Origin: Planctomycetota bacterium
GTDB lineage: Bacteria > Planctomycetota > Planctomycetia > Planctomycetales > Planctomycetaceae
Direction of reading: 5' to 3'
NCBI GenBank assembly: GCA_023429275.1
Contig: JAEYWB010000834.1
Span: 1 to 10,021, forward strand
Length of the DNA: 10,021 bases
This document shows, one piece after another, positions 1 through 5,250 of the stretch (positions are counted from its first letter, which is position 1; the number at the start of each line of letters is the position of its first letter). A model generated the notes under the pieces. The model worked only from the letters and a program-made list of their open reading frames with translations, did not search any database and had not been told where the DNA came from. The position numbers and the translations under genes are program-made.

Positions 1-1097
1 TTGTCGCCCTCGCGTTCACGGCGTTCGTCGTCGACCTCAGCTACGTCTCGCTGACGCGGACGGAGCTACAGAACGCCGCCGACGCGGCCGCCCTCGCGGG
101 AGCCCTCGAGCTTGGCGCCCAGACGAGCACCTCCTCGACCAGCAGTTCAACGGCCCAGGCGAACGCGATCCAGGCGGCGGTCGACGTCGCCGGGCAGAAC
201 CGGGCTGGAGGGCGGACCTCCGTCTTCGTCAACGGAGCCCGCGACGTCCGCTTCGGCCGGTACAGCTACAACCTGGCGACCGGCCAGTACGTCACGCTGT
301 GGGACGTCGCACCGTATAACCTCATCGAGGTGACCGCCCGACGCGACCAGGCAGGGAGTTCCGCCGGAGACGGGCCACTCGACCTGTTCTTTGCGCCGGT
401 CTTCGGACGTGATACGGCGACGACGAAGGTCATCTCCCGTGCCGCCCTCGCTCCGGGAGTCGGCTTCTACCTCGAGCCGGGAAGCAGCGACACGATCGGC
501 GTCCTGCCGATCGCCCTCGACGATCCGACTTGGAGCTCGCTGATGGCGGGAGGAGCCTTCACCGACAACTACACGATCAACTCGGACGAGACGGTTTCAC
601 CCGGCCCCGACGGGGTCAAGGAGGTGAACATCTACCCGAACGGCACCGCGGCCCTTCCGCCCGGAAACCGCGGCACCGTCGACATCGGCAGCCCGAACAA
701 CAGTACGGCCGACCTCGTCCGGCAGATCCGGTACGGCCTCAACGCGTACGATATGTCGTTCTTCCCCGACAGCGAGATCCGCTTCGACGACGGGCCGATT
801 CAGCTCAACGGCGACACAGGCATCAGCGCGGGGATCAAGGACGACCTCGAGGCGATCAAGGGACAGTCCCGGGCGATACCGATCTTCACGGCGGTCTCGG
901 GCCCCGGTAACAACGCCAGCTACACGGTCAGCAAGTTCGTCGGAGTGCGTATCGTGCACGTCAACCTGACGGGGAAGCCCGCCTCCAAGGCGGTCATCGT
1001 CCAGCCTTCTCCCTACTCCGGGTCGCGGGTCGTGACCGCCCCGACCCGTGCCGTGACCACCGACACCATCTGGGGGCCGGCCGGCCTCGTTCACTGA
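1..1097 (+). CDS. TadG-like pilus assembly protein, 5' end missing
   Basis: The open frame enters at position 3 and ends at TGA 1095-1097, leaving 364 visible residues; the start lies left of the window. The first visible residues are hydrophobic and run into VDLSYVSLTRTELQNAAD followed by an Ala-rich AALAGA segment. This is the hallmark N-terminal region of TadG/TadE-like Flp pilus proteins, which anchor in the inner membrane and project a large periplasmic domain. There is no obvious von Willebrand A motif in the visible part, unlike proteobacterial TadG. Instead the C-terminal two thirds is rich in Gly, Asn, Pro and Asp. It carries PPGNRGTVDIGSPNNSTADL, NGDTGISAGIKDDL and SGPGNN, segments I associate with planctomycete TadG-type proteins. 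It ends 73 bp before a TadE-like gene on the same strand, so the two probably share a Tad operon. Identification of the N-terminal module is firm; the role of the C-terminal region is unknown. Confidence 0.85.
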   Translation, partial: VALAFTAFVVDLSYVSLTRTELQNAADAAALAGALELGAQTSTSSTSSSTAQANAIQAAVDVAGQNRAGGRTSVFVNGARDVRFGRYSYNLATGQYVTLWDVAPYNLIEVTARRDQAGSSAGDGPLDLFFAPVFGRDTATTKVISRAALAPGVGFYLEPGSSDTIGVLPIALDDPTWSSLMAGGAFTDNYTINSDETVSPGPDGVKEVNIYPNGTAALPPGNRGTVDIGSPNNSTADLVRQIRYGLNAYDMSFFPDSEIRFDDGPIQLNGDTGISAGIKDDLEAIKGQSRAIPIFTAVSGPGNNASYTVSKFVGVRIVHVNLTGKPASKAVIVQPSPYSGSRVVTAPTRAVTTDTIWGPAGLVH

Positions 1098-1170
1098 TCG
1101 CTTCGCTGGTCCTCTCTCCCGGCGCCCTGCCGCGCTCACCTCTCAGGCACTTCAGAACGGCGATCCCTCC

Positions 1171-1638
1171 ATGCGCGCCCACTTTGCACGTCCGGCTGCG
1201 GCACACGGCCACCGAAGGTCTTCCAGGACCGGTGCCGCAATGGTCGAGACGGCGCTCGTCCTGCCGATCTTCGTGATGATCGTCCTCGGGATCGTCGAGT
1301 TCGGACGCGCCTTCATGGTCGCGAACCTCCTGGCCGAGTCCGCCCGGCACGGTGCGAGGATCGCCATTCTGCCCGGCTCCTCGAACGCGAGCGTAGAGGC
1401 AGAGGTCAAGTCGCGGATCAGTGAACTCGTCCGGGTCAGCGACAGCGACGTCGCCGTCGACATCACCGTGACGGCTCATCCGCTGAACCCCGAATCGAAC
1501 GGCCAGCTGGAAGACTCGATGAAGCGGGACCTCGTGACCGTCGTGGTCTCTGTCCCGTTCAACAAGGTGAACGTCATGCCGATCGAGTGGCTCAGCTCGA
1601 CCAATCTCAGGGGAAGCTGCGCCATGCGCCACGAGTGA
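1171..1638 (+). CDS. TadE-like minor pseudopilin
   Basis: The predicted product of 155 residues is a TadE-family protein of the Flp/Tad pilus apparatus. A short basic leader (residues 1-21, with RRSSRTG) precedes AAMVETALVLPIFVMIVLGI, a single hydrophobic helix. If prepilin peptidase cuts after G21, glutamate E26 falls at mature position +5, the class III/IV prepilin pattern. The helix is followed by VEFGRAFMVANLLAESARHGAR, typical of TadE. The remaining ~100 residues form a periplasmic domain ending shortly after the hydrophobic VTVVVSVPFNKVNVMP strand. I chose ATG 1171 because it keeps the whole leader. No clear Shine-Dalgarno sequence precedes it (the bases before it are ATCCCTCC). It lies 73 bp after the TadG-like gene and is probably co-transcribed with it. 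It is the last Tad gene on this side, since the next gene runs the other way. Confidence 0.9.
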   Translation: MRAHFARPAAAHGHRRSSRTGAAMVETALVLPIFVMIVLGIVEFGRAFMVANLLAESARHGARIAILPGSSNASVEAEVKSRISELVRVSDSDVAVDITVTAHPLNPESNGQLEDSMKRDLVTVVVSVPFNKVNVMPIEWLSSTNLRGSCAMRHE

Positions 1639-1673
1639 ACCGGCCCCCCTCGTGCTCGCCGGCTCCTCTATCC

Positions 1674-2183
1674 TCAGACCGTCTCGCGGGCGAGCGGTAT
1701 GTCTCGCGCGGGCCGGGCCGCGGCCGGCGTCTTCTGGGCGGCCGCTCTCTGCTCCGCGTAGAACTCGAGGAACTCGTTCATCGTCTGCTCGAAGGGCTTG
1801 AGCAGGTCTCCCTTGCGAAGCTGCACGGCCGGCGGGTTTCCGCCATGGATCAGGGCCTGCAGAGTGGCCTGAAACCGGAAGAGCGGGCCGGCGACGCGGT
1901 GCGTCTGGCGGAGCGTCTCCCAGATGACGGCAGGCAACAGCAGAACCGCGGCGAGGAGCAGCGTCTGCGAGTCCTGAAACGCACGAAAGTACTCTTCCCG
2001 GAAGGACGGGACCGCCGCTCCGGACAGCCCTTCCAACCGGTGCTGGAGATACCGGACCAGGACGAGGGAGTGCCAGAGGGCCGCGTGGTAAAGCGTCCAG
2101 TAGAGAGCGACCCGCAGCATCAGCCGACCTTGAAGAAAGCGGTCGACCAGCAGCTTGCGGCGCAATTCAGACGGACGCGGCAT
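1674..2183 (-). CDS. Two-TM membrane protein with a HAMP-like domain and no output domain
   Basis: The predicted product has 169 residues. A short basic N-terminus (RPSELRRK) leads to a hydrophobic helix at about 22-47. A ~25-residue loop follows, then a second helix at about 72-90 (LLLAAVLLLPAVIWETL). After it comes RVAGPLFRFQATLQAL (96-111), then VQLRKGDLLKPFEQTMNEFL (120-139). This pattern of an amphipathic helix starting with R-x-A-G-P, a connector, then an 'lRkgD...N' helix is that of HAMP domains in sensor kinases and chemoreceptors. The protein ends about 30 residues later in an Ala/Pro/Arg-rich tail, so no kinase, cyclase or methyl-accepting domain is attached. ATG 2183 is preceded by GGAGAG at 2189-2194, five bases upstream. 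Neighbours are a convergent TadE gene (35 bp between stops) and an upstream same-strand receiver-ATPase gene. It may relay a signal to a separate partner; that is inference. Confidence 0.8.
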   Translation of the reverse strand: MPRPSELRRKLLVDRFLQGRLMLRVALYWTLYHAALWHSLVLVRYLQHRLEGLSGAAVPSFREEYFRAFQDSQTLLLAAVLLLPAVIWETLRQTHRVAGPLFRFQATLQALIHGGNPPAVQLRKGDLLKPFEQTMNEFLEFYAEQRAAAQKTPAAARPARDIPLARETV

Positions 2184-2188
2184 GGGGG

Positions 2189-2194
2189 CTCTCC
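2189..2194 (-). promoter_or_regulatory. Ribosome binding site of the HAMP-like membrane protein gene
   Basis: GGAGAG on the minus strand lies five bases before ATG 2183 and supports that start. Confidence 0.6.
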
Positions 2195-2382
2195 GGGGCT
2201 TACGCGATCAAGCGTAGCTCGCAGTCAAGAGGCGGGCGGCCGAGTTCCTCCAAGATTCGCGGTGTTTCGACGACAAAGGAGGATCGGCCGTCCGACGCCA
2301 CGCGGATGGTGGAATCAGCAAAGCCGGGGCGACGGACCGACCGGGAGCGGGTTCCGCGGTCCTCATCAAGCAGGCGGGCCCT

Positions 2383-3291
2383 CTACTCCGCCAGGGCCCG
2401 GGACGATTCGACGATCCGCTTGACCATGGTGACCTGATTGCCCGCGTCGTTGTAGTCGATCCGGTCCATGAAGGTCCGCATCAGGAGCAGGCCCCGTCCG
2501 CAGGGACGGTCGAGGTTCTCGGGCGCCGTCGGGTTGGGGAGCGTCTTCAGATCGAATCCGGGCCCTTCGTCCCGGATGACGTACGCGACCTGGTCGGGCG
2601 TGATCTCGACGTCGACGAAGATCCGGCGGTCCTTGTAAGGAGAGAGCTCCATTCGCTGCCGGGCGAGCTCATAGAACGCCGAGTGATCGATCTCGCGGAG
2701 CTTCGAGCTGACTTCGAGGTTGCCGTGATACGCGGCGTTGAGAAGCGCTTCCTCGAGTGCGACGCCAATTCGCAGCCGCTCCCCTTCAGAGAAGAGGTTC
2801 ATGTCCCGCACCAGCGCCTGCATGTTCGCCACGAGCGATCCGAGAAGGCTCGGCTCATTGGTGAGGACGTAGGAGCAGCGCATCCCTCTCAGGCACCGGG
2901 CCAGCGCCTGCCGGTTGCGGACTTCCCCTGCCACCACCAGGACACGCTCGACGGTGTCCCCGAGAAGCTCCGCGAGCTGTCGCTTGGGGACGTAGCTGGC
3001 GGCCCCTTCCTCCAGGGCGGTCACCGCGATCAACTCACTCCCCTGCGCGGTCATCAGGATGACGGGGACGTGGGGAAAATCCTTCTTGATCGAGCGGACG
3101 AGTTCGAGCCCGTCCATGACCGGCATCTGCAGATCCGTCACGACGAGTTCGGGAGGATTGTTCCGGACGAGTTCCAGCGCGTCGCGACCGTTTTCAGCGT
3201 AGTAAGGCTGCCAGCTGGACGTTCTTTCGAGGAGGCCCCCGGCCAGTCGGCGGTCTACGGCCGAATCATCGACGACCAGAATCCTGACCAT
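2383..3291 (-). CDS. Response regulator receiver fused to a GHKL (RsbW-like) ATPase domain
   Basis: The predicted product has 302 residues. Residues 1-120 are a CheY-like receiver: acidic pair D8/D9, phospho-acceptor D53 in VVTDLQMPVMDG, T81 in ILMTA and K103 in YVPK are all present. After a linker of about 30 residues, residues ~150-295 form a GHKL ATPase domain. It has an N-box (EEALLNAAYHGN, E181/N185), a G1 box (DEGPGFD, 241-247) and a GRGLLLM stretch (265-271). No histidine-phosphotransfer (HisKA) helix is present. The ATPase therefore resembles the HATPase_c_2 group of anti-sigma serine kinases (RsbW/SpoIIAB) rather than a sensor kinase. The likely role is a cytoplasmic switch in which receiver phosphorylation controls binding or phosphorylation of an anti-anti-sigma or other partner, but no partner is visible here. 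The frame is open upstream to 3456. I chose ATG 3291 because the receiver fold begins there and GGAG lies six bases before it; the upstream 55 codons look non-coding. It ends at TAG. Confidence 0.88.
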   Translation of the reverse strand: MVRILVVDDSAVDRRLAGGLLERTSSWQPYYAENGRDALELVRNNPPELVVTDLQMPVMDGLELVRSIKKDFPHVPVILMTAQGSELIAVTALEEGAASYVPKRQLAELLGDTVERVLVVAGEVRNRQALARCLRGMRCSYVLTNEPSLLGSLVANMQALVRDMNLFSEGERLRIGVALEEALLNAAYHGNLEVSSKLREIDHSAFYELARQRMELSPYKDRRIFVDVEITPDQVAYVIRDEGPGFDLKTLPNPTAPENLDRPCGRGLLLMRTFMDRIDYNDAGNQVTMVKRIVESSRALAE

Positions 3292-3297
3292 ATCCCG

Positions 3298-3301
3298 CTC
3301 C
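3298..3301 (-). promoter_or_regulatory. Ribosome binding site deciding the start of the receiver-ATPase gene
   Basis: GGAG sits six bases before ATG 3291. It favours this start over the in-frame candidate at 3456, whose translated extension lacks any receiver-like sequence. Confidence 0.6.
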
Positions 3302-3336
3302 GAAGAGGACCCGAGCACGCGTCCACTTCGGCTCAC

Positions 3337-3364
3337 ATTACAGAAGTCCGCGACCAACGTCCAA
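3337..3364 (-). promoter_or_regulatory. Possible sigma-70-like promoter of the receiver-ATPase gene
   Basis: On the minus strand TTGGAC (3359-3364) and TGTAAT (3337-3342) are separated by 16 bases and end 45 bases upstream of ATG 3291. The -10 hexamer matches TATAAT at five of six positions; the -35 matches at only three. The position is right, but in GC-rich DNA such matches occur by chance. Confidence 0.25.
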
Positions 3365-3405
3365 GGAATCGTGGCGCGGGGGAAGAGCCAGGAAAGGCTG
3401 CGCGG

Positions 3406-3426
3406 GGCAGGCTTCGATTGCCTGCC
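3406..3426. repeat. Perfect 7-bp inverted repeat with 7-nt loop
   Basis: GGCAGGC (3406-3412) and GCCTGCC (3420-3426) are exact complements around TTCGATT. The element lies about 75 bp beyond the stop of the minus-strand BON gene and about 115 bp upstream of the receiver-ATPase start. It could be a hairpin ending BON transcription, but there is no U-tract on either strand. The remaining DNA in this 210-bp gap shows no gene. Confidence 0.4.
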
Positions 3427-3501
3427 GACAGAGCAAACCGTTCGCGCATTAGCCAAGCTGAGCGGAGTTCCGCCAGTCTCCTGCGATGACGACAGTCGCT
3501 T

Positions 3502-3819
3502 TCAATGAATGACGAGGCGGTTCACCACGCGGTGGACGCCATCGACCTTCTTGGCGACTTCGCAGATATCGACACCCGAGTTGTCGTCGATCTTGACGAC
3601 CCCCATCAGGCAGACGCCGTCCGGAAGACGATGGACCGACAACTCCTGGAACCGGAGTCCGCGCGAGTGCTTGAGAAGATGGAGGACTTCACACTCGACG
3701 GCATGCGGAACGGAACTCTCCTGCACTTCGGACTCCTTGCGCAGAGACTCAGGCAACGATGGGACCGGATCATCCATGGCGGCCAGCTTCCAGACATGGC
3801 TTGATTCAAAGCGATTCAT
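3502..3819 (-). CDS. Small BON-domain protein
   Basis: The product is 105 residues from ATG 3819. The N-terminal ~35 residues (rich in Ser, Glu and Pro) have no recognisable domain. From about residue 40 the sequence follows the BON pattern. A helix (VECEVLHLLKHS) is followed by a strand and hairpin of the form 'lsVhrlpdGVcLmGvV'. A second helix (VDICEVAKKV) then leads to the signature D-GVHRVVNRLVI strand at the extreme C-terminus. BON domains are often periplasmic or membrane-binding, but no signal peptide is visible here, so the location is unclear. TTG at 3822 lies in frame directly before the ATG. The strong AGGGAGG at 3829-3835 is six bases from TTG and nine from ATG, so either could be used. 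It is the first of three minus-strand genes and is divergent from the radical SAM gene. Confidence 0.75.
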   Translation of the reverse strand: MNRFESSHVWKLAAMDDPVPSLPESLRKESEVQESSVPHAVECEVLHLLKHSRGLRFQELSVHRLPDGVCLMGVVKIDDNSGVDICEVAKKVDGVHRVVNRLVIH

Positions 3820-3828
3820 CAAACCGGT

Positions 3829-3835
3829 CCTCCCT
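3829..3835 (-). promoter_or_regulatory. Ribosome binding site of the BON-domain gene
   Basis: AGGGAGG on the minus strand is a strong Shine-Dalgarno match. It supports translation starting at ATG 3819 or the adjacent TTG 3822. Confidence 0.65.
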
Positions 3836-4067
3836 GTTCAGGGCTGCACTCTCGTTTGAGGAGAATGATGTTCGACGCTCTCAAGCCCGCCGTCAGTCTA
3901 GCCACCACACGGGGCCAACCAAGCAAATTCGAGTCCGCCGGAGACGAATCGGCCAACTCACGATGCCGCCGGAAAGTCGACCGGTTCGCTCTCCAACAAA
4001 CGTTGCCGACTGGGTAAACTGGGCAGCAAGTGTACTGGTGGACAGTTCCCATTTTCGCTGGTTTTTC

Positions 4068-4072
4068 GGAGG
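4068..4072 (+). promoter_or_regulatory. Ribosome binding site supporting a TTG start
   Basis: GGAGG lies nine bases before TTG 4082. No ATG or GTG occurs in frame between it and the conserved N-terminal motif of the radical SAM protein, so this site decides the unusual start. Confidence 0.6.
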
Positions 4073-4081
4073 ACATCTGCT

Positions 4082-5140
4082 TTGCGCCATGGCTCCCAGA
4101 TCGATCCTCCGAATCGCTTCGCGAGCTATCACCATACGGACGACCTCGAGCATGTCGAATGGGACCAGGAGTACTTGCAAGAACGACAAGACCGACGGAT
4201 TCAATACCTCCCTGATTCGAGCCGGTCGATCGTCGCCGAGAACGACTCCCCGGACGTCGCCTTCCGGTACAGCGTGAACCCCAACCGCGGCTGCATCCAT
4301 GGGTGTGCCTACTGCTACGCGCGCCCGTCGCACGAGTACCTCGGTCTCAACGCGGGGCTCGATTTCGAGACGCGGATCCTGGTCAAACATGACGCCGCGA
4401 AACTCTTTCGGGAGTTTCTCGCGCGGGACGCCTGGGTCCCGGAGATGGTGAACTTTTCGGGGATCACCGACTGCTACCAGCCCGCCGAGCGGGAGTTCAA
4501 GCTGACACGGGCCTGCGTGCAGGTCGCTCACGACTGCGGTCAGCCGATCGGGATCATCACCAAGAACGCCCTCGTGGTCCGCGATCTCGACCTGCTCGGG
4601 CCGATGGCGGAGCGGCGTCTCGCCCGCGTCTTCCTCTCGATCACGACGCTCGACCCGGAACTGGCCCGGACGATGGAACCGCGAACGAGCATTCCCGCCG
4701 CGCGGCTCAGGGCGATCCGGATACTGGCCGATGCGGGTGTCCCGGTCGGCGTCATGGTCGCGCCGGTCATCCCCGGCCTCAACGACCACGAGATGGGGGC
4801 GATCCTCGAGGCGGCCCGCGACGCCGGGGCACAGTCCGCCGGGACGGTCCTGCTGCGGCTGCCTCTGACGGTCGAGCCGGTCTTTCTCGAATGGCTGGAA
4901 CGAACCCAGCCCCTCAAAGTCGAGAAGGTTCGCGGCCTGATCCGCCAGACCCGCGACGGCGAGCTCTACCGGTCCGACTACGGCAAACGGATGACCGGCA
5001 CGGGCCCTGTCGCCGACCAGATCGGGGCTCTGTTCCGGGTGCTCAAGCACCGGTTCGGCCTCGATCGGCCGATGCCTCCATTCGACGTCTCGCAGTTTGT
5101 TCCTCCGCGGGACAAACGAGGACAGCAGCGGCTCTTCTGA
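4082..5140 (+). CDS. PA0069-family radical SAM protein (SplB-like)
   Basis: The 352-residue product is a radical S-adenosylmethionine protein. The 4Fe-4S ligand motif CxxxCxYC is at C71-C75-C78 (CIHGCAYC), preceded by RYSVNPNRG and followed by YARPSHEYLG. This environment is characteristic of the COG1533/PA0069 group related to spore photoproduct lyase. Further family features are the N-terminal GSQIDPPNRF (4-13), NFSGITDCYQPAE (124-136), GIITKNALVVRDLDLL (157-172) and VMVAPVIPGLND (224-235). The chemical reaction of the PA0069 group is not known to me; spore photoproduct lyase repairs a thymine dimer, but equivalence should not be assumed. The protein has no signal peptide and should be cytoplasmic. 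TTG 4082 is the best start because of the GGAGG site and the position of the conserved N-terminus. Length fits the family and the C-terminus is intact. It stands alone after a 262-bp divergent gap. Confidence 0.92.
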   Translation: MRHGSQIDPPNRFASYHHTDDLEHVEWDQEYLQERQDRRIQYLPDSSRSIVAENDSPDVAFRYSVNPNRGCIHGCAYCYARPSHEYLGLNAGLDFETRILVKHDAAKLFREFLARDAWVPEMVNFSGITDCYQPAEREFKLTRACVQVAHDCGQPIGIITKNALVVRDLDLLGPMAERRLARVFLSITTLDPELARTMEPRTSIPAARLRAIRILADAGVPVGVMVAPVIPGLNDHEMGAILEAARDAGAQSAGTVLLRLPLTVEPVFLEWLERTQPLKVEKVRGLIRQTRDGELYRSDYGKRMTGTGPVADQIGALFRVLKHRFGLDRPMPPFDVSQFVPPRDKRGQQRLF

Positions 5141-5250
5141 ATCGAAGTGCCGGGCCCCGCCGCCACTGCGCGGCTGCAACGCTGCGCGGCGATCGATATG
5201 CTCACGGCCGCAGGGCACATTCTCTCCCTCTCCCTTCTTGAAGCGCCTCA

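Larger units (their letters stand above)
3820..4081. other. 262-bp divergent intergenic region between BON and radical SAM genes
   Basis: This gap holds the ribosome binding sites of both divergent genes and presumably both promoters, though no convincing -35/-10 pair was found. It also contains a 50-codon open frame (3865-4017) of doubtful status. An imperfect hairpin at 3927-3949 has ATTCG/CGAAT outer and TCC/GGA inner pairs separated by an AG/GA internal loop. Confidence 0.4.

Noticed and set aside
1640..1662. CCGGC/GCCGG pair between the convergent TadE and HAMP-like genes, considered as a bidirectional terminator
   Set aside because: The stem is only five base pairs with a 13-nt loop and no U-tract, which is expected by chance in this base composition.
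2375..2400. CGGGCCC/GGGCCCG inverted repeat spanning the receiver-ATPase stop, considered as a terminator
   Set aside because: The 7-bp stem is real, but its right arm lies inside the coding end and no U-tract follows on the minus strand. GGGCCC is itself a palindrome, so pairing at a distance is easily coincidental.
1587..2423. 278-codon plus-strand open frame
   Set aside because: It overlaps the end of TadE and is antisense to the HAMP-like gene, which has a ribosome site and clear membrane segments. The plus-strand translation is Arg-rich with no hydrophobic segments.
5166..5190. Direct repeat CTGCGCGGC twice, 16 bp apart, before the glycosidase gene
   Set aside because: Nine GC-rich bases repeated once is weak evidence, with no promoter or known operator resemblance.
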